A stretch of DNA of 64,000 nucleotides from Karalla daura (GCA_029224185.1 CM055211.1:7309603-7373602); one strand, 5' to 3'. Shown: positions 24,860 through 36,507, numbered from the stretch's first letter. Numbers and translations are program-made. Notes: generated by a model not told the origin, from the sequence alone.

Positions 24860-24998
24860 AACAACCTCATGGCCATTCTCTTTGCTATCTTTCCTTTGTT
24901 ATGTGTTGCCAACCAATTCCCTGACTCGCACTCAGACATCTGCAGCGAGGGAGGTCAGCGAGGAGCATCAGTCCTCCTGCAGACTCCTGCAGGCAGTC

Positions 24999-26607
24999 AT
25001 GGTGTCCTGCTCGCTGCTCGTGCTGTGGATCTGCAGCCTGGCACAGGCCTGCGGAGCAGAGGAGCTGCCCCGGGACGAGCTGCTGTCCTGGGTCAGAGAG
25101 CGGCTCCTGGAGGGTCTGGGCCTGGAGGAGCCTCCTGCAGCCTCCCTGCAGGGTCTGAGCAGGGAGCCTCCAGGATCGTGGCCTCTTCCACTCAGAAGAG
25201 GCGGGACTGAACCCAGGCCAGAGCAGGAAGCCTCTCAGATCTTTCTCTTCCCCAGTTCAGGTGAGAAGCTCTGTTGTTTGGTCTTAAACCCACAGAATGA
25301 GAGAAGCTCTGACCTGATTATGTGACAGTGACTCACCTCCCTATCCATGCCGAGCACAAACTTGATTTTTCCTTGAACCGCAGTCTGTGGCAAATAAAGG
25401 GACGCACGAAGAGTTTGATCTGCTGCTCTTACCAGTGGCATGCAGATTGATCTCAGATACTTTGATTTCAAACATTGTTCAACAAGCTTCAGTCAAAACA
25501 TGTGTCAATGCACATAACAATATTAGATTTTTACATGCTTTGACCTCAGCATCAGCTATTTTAGATTGCTAATGTGGTTAAAGAGGGTTGGAAGGCAGAG
25601 TTTCACTGCCCTCTTTGGATGAAAGTCTGTTTCACATCTGACTGGGTGTGGTCCAGAGTCCTGGAGTACATCACTGCTGCAGGGCCAGACATTAAACAGA
25701 ACAGGAAAACTTCAGATGTGAATAGAGAATAAGAATTCAGTTCCTGAGTTTTGAGACTTTGAATTAAAGTTTAAAGAAATTCACACCTATTATCTAGGTT
25801 TAGTATTGAACTGAAATAACTGACGCTTTTTGTGATCTGATTGAGTCTTTAATCTACCTTTGAGTTGAGTAATCTGTGAAACATCTGTGCTCTCCCCCTG
25901 CAGCCTCCTGCTCTGCCCCTGCAGAAACCTTCTCTTATCGCTTCCAGCCGTCCATCAACAGGCGCTACTCCCTCCTCTCCTCCGCCCACTTCTGGTTCTA
26001 CACAGGTGGAGGAGTCACCTCCAACACCTCGGCTCTGCTCCTCCTCACCTCCTCGGGGCAGCGGCCCCTCCAGGCGGCTGCTGCTCCATCAGAGCAGAGC
26101 TCCGATGGATGGAGCACCTTCTGGCTGGAGCAGCAGCTCCTGCCTGCTGTGTCTGCAGGACCCTTCCTCCTCCAGGTGCTCTGTCCATCCTGCAGCTGTC
26201 CCTCAGAGGAGCACACCCCCTTCCTGCACCTGCAGGCTGGGTCCCGGACCCCCGCTCGCTCCCCCCGCATGATCTCCATCCCCTGGTCTCCGTCTGCCCT
26301 GGACCTGCTGCAGCGTCCCTCCCCCCAGAGGCCCCTGCAGGGAGACTGCCAGAGGGCAGAGGTGCAGATCAACTTCCAGGAGCTGGGTTGGGACAGCTGG
26401 ATCGTGCACCCCAAGGCGGTGACCTTCTACTACTGCTGGGGGAACTGCTCTGCTGGTGCTTCTGACCTGCTGGACGTCCCCCGCTGCTGTGCCCCAGTGC
26501 CCAGCAGCATGAGGTCCCTGCAGATCACCACAACCTCTGACGGAGGCTCCTCCTTCAAGTGCGAGACCCTGCCCAACATCATCCCCGAGGAGTGCACCTG
26601 CTTGTGA
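24999..26607 (+). CDS. inha: inha, inhibin alpha subunit precursor (2 exons, complete)
   Basis: A TGF-beta-superfamily hormone subunit that pairs with activin beta chains to form inhibin, a gonadal suppressor of FSH. Exon 1 is 24999-25260 and exon 2 is 25904-26607, joined in phase 1 (TCAG/gtgaga, ccctgcag), giving 321 residues. The start chosen opens a signal peptide (MVSCSLLVLWICSLAQACG); an upstream in-frame start would bury it. The pro-region has an NTS sequon (SNTSA). A furin-type site RSPR ends at residue 209, leaving a 112-residue mature domain that begins MISIPWSPSALDLLQRP and includes FQELGWDSWIV, YYCWGNC, RCC, TTSDGGSSFKCETLPNI and a C-terminal ECTCL. SPSAL-LLQRP, FQELGW and TTSDGG are alpha-subunit signatures. 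The two-exon structure is also typical. One extra cysteine (SFKCE) is discussed in the findings. Confidence 0.97.
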
Positions 26608-26919
26608 ACATCACAGTGCTTGGTCTGATGTGCTGAGATTTATAATTTCTTAAAGAATCTCTCTGAAAACTGTAAAAAGAAAGTGGAAAAGCTCCATAAA
26701 TACTTCATAAAACATCCTTTATATGTTTAGAGATGAGGAACTGGATGTCTTGAACTCTTTAGCACATAAAACCTAACATCCATGTGTTCTACTAGCATCT
26801 CAACTAACATTTCAATCTCTGCTTTTAGTGAGAATCAGCATCTCACCTATTGAGGGCAGTGTGGCTCTACTTTCACACACCTCTCTTGGCATCTTCTCAT
26901 GTAATCTGAAACAATGTAT

Positions 26920-26925
26920 ATTAAA
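26920..26925 (+). terminator. Candidate inha polyadenylation signal ATTAAA
   Basis: ATTAAA lies about 315 bp after the inha stop. No AATAAA was seen between the stop and this point. CATAAA variants at about 26695-26710 are weaker alternatives. The region 26608-26925 is AT-rich and gene-free, consistent with a short 3' untranslated region. Confidence 0.4.
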
Positions 26926-27174
26926 CCATCCATTTAAATCTCAGTGTATCCAGACATTTTATGCTGCGTGACATCTCTCGAGGTTTGTTTTATCAGTCTG
27001 CATTGGTATTAAGGCCTGAAAGCTTTTAAAAGTTCCCCTTGTGCTTGATTTTTCCATAAACTATTTTGTTGTTTCACTCACAGGAAAACAAACAGGCTTT
27101 AAAAGGCAAAAAACATGCAACAAATTTACCAAAAAAAGTCAAGGCCAGAGACCAAAACATAATGTTCAAATATA

Positions 27175-27180
27175 TTTATT
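27175..27180 (-). terminator. Candidate gjc4b distal polyadenylation signal AATAAA
   Basis: On the minus strand AATAAATATATTTG reads through here, about 1.5 kb after the connexin stop at 28715. A nearer AATAAA lies at 28507-28502. The stretch 27180-28714 is AT-rich with poly(A)/poly(T) tracts (for example 27722-27740), a CT/CA repeat (28540-28600) and no gene, as expected of a long 3' untranslated region. Use of either signal is inferred. Confidence 0.45.
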
Positions 27181-28539
27181 TACTCTCAAGACAAAATAAT
27201 CTCTACAGTTACAAAAACTACAAAACTTGCAATAGAAACAAAAAGTATAAACCACTGAAGAAGAAGTACCATATTCAGAGTGGAATGTCGTACCTTGCAG
27301 TAAGTAGCAAAAATTGGAAGTGAGATGATTACAAAAATACAGCATCAAACAGCTCTTTGGCAAATCTGTCGTTTCATTATTTCGGCCAAAGATCACAAAC
27401 CCAGCTGACAGGCTATGAAAAAGTATGAAGTGTGCATGAACACAGAAAGCTATTGATCAAAAGTCTAATGATGAAGTGAAGATTATGTGTTTACATGGCA
27501 CCGGGCGGAGCGTCCGCGGCCAACTGTCATCCTTCCCTCAGCTGGGCCGTGTTTTTCCAGGATGCATGAAAGCATCCATGTTTCAGCACAGTGGAGGGGT
27601 AGTGGTGCATGTCATGGGTGGAAAAATATGTCTCACCAAGGAAGAATGTAAATTTCAAAAGACAAGGATGGAGTTTCATTGTTGACAGTAGCCCAAAAGA
27701 CAGATGTTTCCAGCTGTTTAGTAAAAAAAAAAAAAAAAACAACTCAAAAAGTGATATTAGTTTTTAAACGTCTGCACGAACGTCGAGGATGTTTTTTGGT
27801 TTTTTCGCAGCGTGCAGTGGCGTGCAAAGGCTGGCTGGACCACCCATCCCTCCGCAGGGAAGGCAGATGTAGAGTCTCCAGCTTTGGTCGATGTGGCGAG
27901 ACAAAAGGTACTGGTAAAAATAAATCAATGGAGCCTTTCGAATTGATTGATTGTACGAGAAAAATTATTATTTGAAATTAAGCGGAACAAGTTCCAAAAA
28001 AAGAAATTCAAGCATTTCCCAGGTAAACATTTTGGCCGATTGGACTAAATATACAGGCTTCAAAAACAATTCTGTCAAATAGTTTTTTGGTGACGATGTG
28101 GCTTCTGGCGGAGAAACAAAAATCCAACATCAAATCTGCTTAAATTAAACAAGGAACATGACTGGCACAGGTAAAGACGTCCTCACTGAAGAAACAGAAA
28201 AATCTGGACAAATGAAACAACCCCTGGCTGTGTTGACTGTTTCTCTCCCGGGCAAACAAAACGAGAACGCTCCGCAAACATCTCAAAAGAACTCGGCCAG
28301 AGGAGGAGGTTAAAGCTTTTTAGATTGTCCTTAAAACAAAACAAAAAAAAAAGGGTTTGGAAAAACAAACTGTGAAGGTGAAGGAGTGGGATGTGGCTGA
28401 AAGGCACAGTGGAGGTTTGGACAAGTCAAAACTCGAGACGAAGCGGGACTTCAAGTTTAGAGTGGCGGCGATGTCACAACACAGCGTGGTCAGCGTTTCT
28501 CTTTATTTCTGACTGACCCCTAATACTGAAAGGCATTTC

Positions 28540-28610
28540 TCCCTCTCTCTCTCTCTCTCTCTCTCAAACACTCTCTCACACACGCACACACTCACACACA
28601 CACACTCACG
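28540..28610. repeat. (CT)n(CA)n compound repeat in the inferred gjc4b 3' UTR
   Basis: CT run followed by imperfect CA units. Confidence 0.8.
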
Positions 28611-28714
28611 CTCTGGTCTCCCTCAGTGGTCTGACTGCACTCCCACATGTGCTTCCCCCATGTGTTTAAGGCCAGTAGGAATGGAAGGGCAGATGATTGA
28701 GGCAGGAAGCACGC

Positions 28715-28728
28715 TCAGGCATGTATTC
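28715..28728 (-). CDS. gjc4b: gjc4b terminal coding exon, 14 nt before the stop
   Basis: A strong acceptor (tcctctcctag at 28729-28730 and above) is followed by GA ATA CAT GCC TGA. Joined to the G at 29275, this reads Gly-Ile-His-Ala-stop. The donor at 29274-29273 (AAGG/gtgagc) is a good consensus and phases match (1). The resulting EKGIHA ending agrees with my memory of zebrafish Cx43.4. The exon is too short to show as an open frame, so only the splice logic and that agreement support it. Confidence 0.75.
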
Positions 28729-30884
28729 CTAGGAGAGGAGGAGACAAGACAAAAAAGAAAAGACAGAAAAGACAAGGAGAACAGTAAGGGGGAATGCTCA
28801 CTCAGTACCTTTACAAGCCGCTCAAACAGTCTTATGAATAGAGAATCTTCTGCAGCTATTTGGATAATTGAGAACAGGAGAATTAAACTGACACCTGAAT
28901 TACATGACTCACACTTTGGATTGATTGCAGCCGATTAACGTCAGAGTCCCGCTCTGTTCTGTGCTGTATAAACACACTTTAGCCGTGTTTCCACTGCGTG
29001 GTACCGGCTCAACCCTTTTGTGTTTCCATTACCTGGAATCTGGTACCTGGAGGTGTTTTTTCTTGTTGTTTTTTTTTTGCTAGGACAAGACGGATGAGAT
29101 CGGATCATTGAAAGCACGATCCGCTCGTTGTTACACTCAGCGTCGCTATGACGACCAGGCGATACCGCGTTGTCATGGAAACGACCTCCAGCCGAGTCGG
29201 TACCGCGGAGCGGAGACACGGCTGCCTTTAGTGAAGCAGAGATTTTTGTGTTTTTAAGGAGTTTCCGTGCTCACCCTTCTCGCTGGCCTCCCCCTGCTTC
29301 TCCTGGGCGAAGTTGAGGCGGTTCTGCTCGGCGGCGGTCTGCGCCGCCGTGTTGACCTCGGGGCTGCTGCTGCGGGACGGGCTGCCCTCGTCGGCCTGGT
29401 AGGCCAGGTCCAGGTGCTGCTGCGCCAGCTTCAGGTGCCGCCGCAGCCGCTCCAGCTCGCGGGAGGACGGCCCCTCGTCCCCGAAGCTCTCCCGGCCGGA
29501 GTCGCCCATGGGCGAGTCCCTCATCCCCGCCTTCAGTTTCTCCTTCTTCATGGTGGCGTGGTAGCCCGGGGGGGCGGTGGGCAGGGAGCGGGCGCCGCCG
29601 CCGCCTCCGCCGCTGGGGCGGGGGGCGCGGGAGCTGAGCGCGGCCCGTCTGCGGAAGGTGTCGCGGATGCCGCCCACGCCCAGGTGGATGATCTCGAAGA
29701 TGGTGAGGAGCAGGCAGAGCAGGGACACCACGTACATGACCAGCAGGAAGATGGTCTTCTCCGTGGGCCGGGACACGAAGCAGTCCACCGTGTGCGGGCA
29801 GGGCGAGCGCGTGCACACGTAGGAGGGGATCACCTCGAAGCCGTACAGGACGTACTGGCCGAACAGGAAGGCGATCTCGAAGGCCGAGCGCCACAGCAGC
29901 TGGCACACGTACACCTTCATCAGGCCGTCACGCAGGATCCGCCGCCGGCCGTCGTGCTTCTTCTCCGAGGCTGAAAGAAAAACAAAACAAAACATGAAAA
30001 CGCCTCTTTGGGATTCATTTAACACTGCGGTCCCATTGTTGTAGAAATTACTGTTCCACTGTGCAAATGTGTTGCTTTTCCCAAAGCTGGGAGAGAAAAA
30101 AAATTGATTGATGTAACATAATAACCCACAACTATTTCCATGACCCTTAAATTGAGCATTTTAAAGCCTTTGAGTTAATTTTAAAGAACATTTTCTGGTC
30201 TCGGGTCTCCATAACAGCAAAATAAATATCTGAGGTTATATTTGAGAAGTGTTTTTGAGGCCTTTGTGAAACATAAATCACCATGTTCCCTTCCAAACCA
30301 CCGCGATTAATCAAGAAAACAAGCGTTCGCCGCAGTCCTACTTTTCTCCGCCTTGTCCGGTTTGTCCTGCTCGATCTCCTCGGCGATCATGGGGTCCTCC
30401 TCGCCGTTGTCCTCCGCCTCCTCGTAGTCGCGCACGGCTCCGCGGCTGACGATGGGCATCCTCTTCTTCTGGCTGCGGACGGGCCGGTACTCGCTGTCGT
30501 CCATGCGGGCGATCTTGTGCATGGCGAAGCCCAGGTACATGATGGTGGGGGTGGTGATGAGGATCACCTGGACGGGAGCAGGGAGAGCAGGTCAGACTAC
30601 GCAAAACGCTCAGAGCCGAGCGGTTGCTGGAATCGGTTCCTCACCTGGAAGATCCAGAATCGAACGTGGGAGAGCGGGGCGAAGGCGTCGTAGCACACGT
30701 TCTCACACCCGGGCTGCTGCGTGTTGCACACAAACTTGCTCTGCTCATCGTAGTAGATGGTCTCGCCGCCCACGGCGGTCAGCACGATGCGGAAGATGAT
30801 GAGCACCGTCAGCCAGATCTTCCCCACAAAGGTGGAATGGTTGGAGATCTCATCCAGCAGGCGAGTGAGGAAGCTCCAACTCAT
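28715..30884 (-). CDS. gjc4b: gjc4b, gamma-class connexin (Cx43.4-type), 4 coding exons, complete
   Basis: A four-pass gap-junction protein that forms hexameric hemichannels linking neighbouring cells. Exons are 30645-30884, 30342-30567, 29275-29970 and 28715-28728, with phases 0, 1, 1, giving 391 residues. The start MSWSFLTRLLDEI is the gamma-connexin N-terminus. First-loop cysteines are C53, C60, C64 (CX6CX3C) and second-loop cysteines C208, C213, C219 (CX4CX5C). The cytoplasmic loop holds DYEEAEDNGEEDPMI and HDGRRRI. The tail holds SGRESFGDE, LRRHLKLAQQHLDLAYQ and NRLNFAQEKQG, as I remember zebrafish Cx43.4. The last exon gives a C-terminus GIHA. If the third exon is read on without splicing it ends instead in KTQKSLLH at 29228, which I consider intron read-through. 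gjc4a (Cx44.2) is the main alternative name. Confidence 0.92.
28982..29222. mobile_element. Non-autonomous inverted-repeat DNA transposon (MITE-like), 241 bp
   Basis: The left end, 28982-29010, starts GCCGTGTTTCCACTGCGTGG. The reverse complement of the right end, 29194-29222, starts GCCGTGTCTCCGCTCCGCGG. The two 29-base ends are alike at most positions, including GGTACCG followed by CTC. There is no coding capacity. Flanks read actttA on the left and TGCctttag on the right, so a target-site duplication is not clean. It lies inside gjc4b intron 3. The superfamily (hAT- or Harbinger-like) is not decided. Confidence 0.7.
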
Positions 30885-30916
30885 GGTGCCAAGGTGACCG
30901 GGAGGCTACACCAGCT
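30885..30916 (-). other. gjc4b 5' untranslated sequence up to a splice acceptor
   Basis: Directly before the start codon the minus strand reads AGCTGGTGTAGCC...CTTGGCACC. It is preceded by ctgtgctgcag, a plausible acceptor at 30917-30918. This suggests at least one upstream non-coding exon. A candidate is GC-rich sequence ending at 34752 with the strong donor GAGAAAG/gtgagtg, just left of a CpG-containing segment. The link between the two is inference. Confidence 0.4.
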
Positions 30917-33900
30917 CTGCAGCACAGCCACAAGACGCGTTAATACTCATTCACTGGGTTTTGTTCTGGTTCCAGTTCACGGATCTGGGCTTTGACGCTG
31001 GAATGTGAGAAACAAGTGCAAAGCAACATGATCAAACGCTGCAAGCAGTGTCGAGTCAGTTTAATCAGGGAGCGGTCTGCTCAGTCATCAATTAATGCGA
31101 TTAAAAGGGAAAAAAAAAGAAATCCCCAAACTTAATCATTTCAAGCCTCTTACACATGACTCCTGGACTTCTTGTAATATTAACCTGAAAACACGGGAGT
31201 GCTTCGGAGCATTGTGTGTGGAAGCCACATGGAAACTTTTGATGGACACTTTTCATCATTTTCTAATGACCTTAATGCCCCCCACCCCTCCGCCCCCCCC
31301 CCCCCCATCCCCTCCACCCTCCGACATTCCTCCACGGATTAATACAAAGAATACACACATGTCAGCACCACCAGCTTGAAAACACACCCACACAAATAAA
31401 GAATGCAAGAGCAAATACTGCATGCGAGAACTTCTCGCGGGCTCATCTGCAGGCCTGAGACATAAACACAGCCACATGTTGTGTGGTAATCAGACACAGA
31501 TCCATCAGGCGTGCAGGTATCCATGCGGAAACTATGCAACACGATGTGGATCTGTGCTGCAGGTCCTGGTCGCGCTTTAGTAAACTTATTTTCTTACAGC
31601 TCTCTGCTCCTTCAAGCTCGAGCTGTTTAATCAAACATCAAAGTGGCGGCTGGAAAAGCTGCGGCTGGCTGTGCAGAGACCTGCTGCGAGTTATGATACC
31701 AAAGCGCTGAATGGGGCTGGGAATTCATTCCCCCTACTAAGAAGTTGCCAGGAATGATCCCTTTAAATTCTTAAATACCTCAAAGTTGATATAAGTGGAG
31801 ATGGCGAAGCATCAATAGAGGACCGTGGCAGGTCCCGTCTCGCCTCGGTAACCCTAACAAGCGATTGCTGAGATGATGGATCGCTGAACATTCATAAGAA
31901 AGATTTATCTCATTTGGGAGGCGAACAGACCTCAGACAGCTTCCGAATATGTGCAGCGGGTTGATGGCTTATCAAGATGGGACGATCAGGCTTCTCGATC
32001 AGACTGAAGGAGGCACATCGGCTCACGCACAGGATCAGAAGAACTCAGTGAACTTAAGACCTCAACACCTTGCGAGCCCTTAGGACTCCTCAAATCCCCC
32101 TTCTTTACAGTTTTACATCCCAGAATAAAAGGGTGGAGCAGAGGAAATAAACAGTATCTCATGAGTCATAGTGACAGGACAAGACTTCAGTTATTACAAG
32201 CATCTGCGGGCACGTCTCCTCAGATTAGAACTTCATACTCAGACCCTCCCTCGCCAGGTTACTCATCCCTGCCTTTCGAAATCCTTCACGCGAACTGGCA
32301 CCTCCACATGCTTGGAGATGATGCCGCCGACTTGCCTGAGCCCCGACCAGAGAAATACTTCAGCAAATCCACAGTGCCCGCGTTGAACTTCAGAGACTCC
32401 AACGCAAACGCTGTGAAAACACACTGAAGGCTGGAACCAGACAGTGAAAATTACGGCCTTCGCACACCTAGAAGGGAAGTCTGCAAAGCTGAACTCGTAA
32501 AACGCAGACGCTTAAACCGGGATGGATTCACCACGGATCCTCGAGTCATTATCTCTGATGTTCAAGCTGTGGAAAGGGCTGAAAATCACCTGAGTGAGAC
32601 AGAGACCCATTAAAGCTGTGAGCACACATCTGTTCCACCCTGACCTACAATTACAAACCCTGCTTTAACCCACGCAGGTGTTTCAACAGAGGTGAACTCA
32701 ACATCACAGGAAGAAGAGCCTAAAAACACAGGTTCCACATCTTTAGAAGTAAATCAGAGCTGGATCGGTGTCAGCTTCCTCCTTTGAAACTCTTTCCCCG
32801 TCATCTGATATTCAACCACCTGTGGTTCACACTCGGCTCTGAGGACACGGCCTCTTACAAACACACTCAGACCGATGTGCTAATACTGGTCCTAAAACAA
32901 GATAACTGTGGACGTCTGTAGGTGACCTCCAAGAGGTTCTCCCTCTGCTTTATCTCCACTGACTGTCACCTGTGCAGCCCCAGTGGAGGCTGGACACTCG
33001 CTGCACACCGTCTGACCTTGCCGGAGCATAGAAGCCACATTCAGACTGATCTAAATGACTCTTTGTGGGAACATTTTGCAACAGTGTCTCTGTGAAACGT
33101 CACAGAGGACCTCACAGGCTAGTTGGTTTACTCGTTCCCGCTTTGTGGATTCTTTCAGGCCGGTGGAGCAGGGCCAAGGAGCTGGTGTAACGTCAGAGAG
33201 CAGCTCTGTAAAGCAGGTGTTGCCGCTCCAAAAAGACGAGTTCAGGCCCCAGGAAAAGTTTTTCCAGACGTGCCGGGCTGAGGGAAAACGTAAAAAGACT
33301 CTTCTCTTGAGGTTTCCTCCCAGACAGACTGAGCTCCTTGCAGCGCCCCTTGTTAACACACTATTAAATGCCCTCGGTGCAGAACGGCACTGACGGTACG
33401 CAGCAAAGTCGCACCATACGGCCTATTTAACTTGGACAAACTGACTTGAGTCAATGCAAACATTTCTCTGTGGTGCCAAACACTGCTTTGAAACAGTAGC
33501 TTATTTGCTCATGTGGGCTAAACCCAGCTCAACTGATTTAATGGCTTTTTCTGCTCCAAGAGTCACTCGGAGATGGAGGGGGTTGGAGAGAGGGCTTTTT
33601 TTTGGGCAAAGGATCTGGACAAAGGCGAGTTAACATTCCTGCCTAACCAAAAGCAGAAAGCTGGATTTTAGGGTTCAGGGAGCAGGCAGAGGGCACATGA
33701 AATCCCCATGCAGTCTGAGCAACAAGGCAGCAATGCTGCACCTACAAATGTCAATCAGTGCAGCTCAGTGGTGTCACTGAGAGCCAGGGAGGAAGAAAAA
33801 GCATTTGTGAGTTGGCAGCAGGGAGCGACATGAAGCTCTCCGCTCACTCTGATCTGCTCTGCTCTGCTGTGTCAAATAAGCAGCGAAAAGGAAGTTGAAA

Positions 33901-35036
33901 AGCAATCGAGACCATCCTGAGCAGAGCTGTTGAGTGCTACGAACACGCTTTGCTGAGTCAGACCGACTTGTTTTGGAAATTGTGGCATTCCAGGAGGAAA
34001 ACAAAGTGCTGCCAAGCTGCAGTGGGGAACAAAAATCCAGAGGATGAAGCATCATATCTAGTTAGAAGAGTTAAAAGCAGTATTAGTGAGAGAATTAGTC
34101 ACTAGAAAAACAAAGGAAAATCACTGCACGGGCTGCGCTGAGTGCAGGGGCAGATCTGAAAGAGCCACTTAAAGCACTTTTAACCACACTTCAACTTTAA
34201 TCCAGCTTCTCACCGAGTCTTCCACGTTTACAGTTCCTCCAGTAAACCGGAGACTCTCATAACTGCTGCTGCCTCCTACACAGTCTGCACCAATACACAG
34301 AATACACAGATTCTGCATAATGTTGTATCTTGCTCTGTACTAGATTGAAATCGGCACATAAATAGAAACTTATTGAAACTTTTAATGCCACAATTTGGAA
34401 AAAAAAAAACTTTTTCCCACTTTTTTTTGTTTATTTTTGGTTACAGAGTGAGAGGACAAAATGGCCAATAGGGATAATATATTATCATTGCATCAAGGGC
34501 AAAATACTAAATATATGAGATCTATGTGTATTGGTGCAAAAGAAAAGTTTCAGGCAGATGCAGTTGTGAGAGTCTCAGGTTCTCAGGAGGAGCTGTAAAC
34601 GTGGAAGACTTGGTGAGAGGTCTCTGCAACTTACATTATAAGTTAATAAAAGTGTGACAAAAGCGCCTAAAGTGGCTGATTCATCGGTATCTGTGTGGAT
34701 CTGAAGATCCGATCGGATCCGATCAGATCGGAGCAGCGGCACGGCACTCACCTTTCTCCGGCATGAAGCAGAGCCACAGCTCGGTGCGTGGAGCTCCTGT
34801 GTGTCGGATAAAAAGCCAAACAGCTGGAGAAAAACAATACAAAAGCTCCGCTGACGCACACGTACTTACATAGGCTACACGCGCGCGCGCACAGACGGAG
34901 ACGTGCGCTCTTCTTTCTGATTGCGTCACCAGGTGTTCCTAATTAGCGCACACGCTCTTACCGGTGCGTCCCCGACCGACACTCACTGTGCATGACCCCA
35001 TGTGTCGGGGTCCACAAAGACAGGACAAAAGAAAGA

Positions 35037-35160
35037 GAGAGAGAGAGAGAGGGAGAGAGAGAGCTCTGAGGTTTCTGCAGCTCCTGCCCTCCTCTCCTCC
35101 TCCTCCTCCTCCTCTCCTCCTCCTTCCCCTCCTCCTCCTCCTCCTCCTCCTCCTCCTCCA
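35037..35160. repeat. (GA)n then (CTC)n repeats
   Basis: GA run at 35037-35063 and interrupted CTC triplets at 35092-35160, a purine tract followed by a pyrimidine tract. Confidence 0.85.
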
Positions 35161-36507
35161 CGTAACTTAGCCCCATTCACCAGGAGGAGGAAAAGCAGCT
35201 CAGCTGGCTGCAGTCCTGCCCTCTGCTGCAGGACGCTGTGGTGGAGCGTCTCCAGCTGACATACACCATAATTAAAGGGTTATTTTTCACTTGAAGCCCG
35301 GTCCAGGCACTGGGATCACAGACTGATACTCCTTTATACCAGATGGAGAGATAAGTCGGGGAAAGAACACATAATCATACAAAATACATTGTATCTATTT
35401 GTATTGATGCAAAAAAGACTATATAAAACTGTATAGAGGTGCATTAGTTTGACTATATTTGTCAAAACAAATATATTGTACACAAATATATCAATGTGTT
35501 TATTTCATACAAATCCAGCCACACTTCATGATCAACCTGTTTAGATGATCAGCACTGGTGCAGAGGACTGGGGTATTTCACATCTCAGACACAGTGGGTC
35601 ATACTGCTTCAGATTAAGTCTGGTCTCCTCTGCCCTCAGCTCCATCCATCACCATTCAGTGATGTGGACCCACATGTTCCACAATTTGGTTCAAATCAAC
35701 TAAGTAAATGACTAGATTGGGAAACCACACAGGCATAAAAGACTGTGAATATGATTTTTTACCATTTGATTCCATTTATTCAACATTTGGGATATGTTCC
35801 CCCCGGTGACATCACAGTGACGTCCTCCTGGTTACTTCAGAAGACTTTCCAACGCTCCTGTGGAGCCGCAGCACACGTTATACAACAGCTTTCCCAGGCC
35901 AAACACGACACTGCGTGACTGATATTTTGATGTGTCCAATTAGCAGAGAGTGCCCCCTTAAACATTTCCATGTCCGGAGCAGCTCCGCCGGAGAGCGCTG
36001 ATGCTGTTAGACCCTGTTTACATTCTCGTTGTGGACTCAAAAGTACACTGAGTGCAACAACAGCCTAATCTAATCACTCCTGTTTCTGCTGCGGACCCCT
36101 CGTCTTCGCCTGGACCCCGCCTTGGCCTGGGCCAGCGCTGCGTGACTGCAGCTCTCAGACCAGGAGCCCACCATCCAAGAACTGAGCTGACTGGAGAAGC
36201 TCAGCAAAACAACAGATTTCTCGCTGTCATGCACAGTGCAGCTGTAGTGCTCCTGATTTACCAGAGGACCCCAAATTGTTTGGAGGAGGCTGTGGGAAGT
36301 CGAGCCGTGCCAGATGTCTGCGCCCGGCCAAATCGCCGTGGCTGCGTCCCAGCTCCATCCTGAACGTCCTCCCTGCCTTCCTGTGGTTGTGCAGCCTGGA
36401 CGAGCCAGGACGAGCCTGAACTTACTCACCTGCGCCTTCTTTACCCCGGGACAAACACAATTAATCTCAGCCTCACTGAGGAGTCTTACATGTGTGTTAG
36501 GCACTAC

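Larger units (their letters stand above)
21467..24998. other. Intergenic region between divergent speg and inha
   Basis: About 3.5 kb between the speg and inha start codons; it should contain the promoters and 5' untranslated sequences of both. A large GA repeat (22236-22316) and a GT repeat (22675-22708) are present. The 150 bases right of the speg start include a CTTATCT GATA-type element near 21514. No coding exon was recognised. Confidence 0.5.

Noticed and set aside
24882..24998. Upstream in-frame extension of inha
   Set aside because: It would place 39 residues before a clear signal peptide; the start at 24999 is preferred.
29228..29274. Connexin tail KTQKSLLH as the true C-terminus
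   Set aside because: A good donor precedes it and an in-phase terminal exon giving GIHA lies at 28715-28728; kept only as an alternative.
29267..29974. A 235-codon open frame on the plus strand opposite the connexin
   Set aside because: Exact shadow of connexin exon 3, which has conserved cysteines and splice sites on the minus strand; the plus-strand protein is low-complexity Ala/Gly/Arg.
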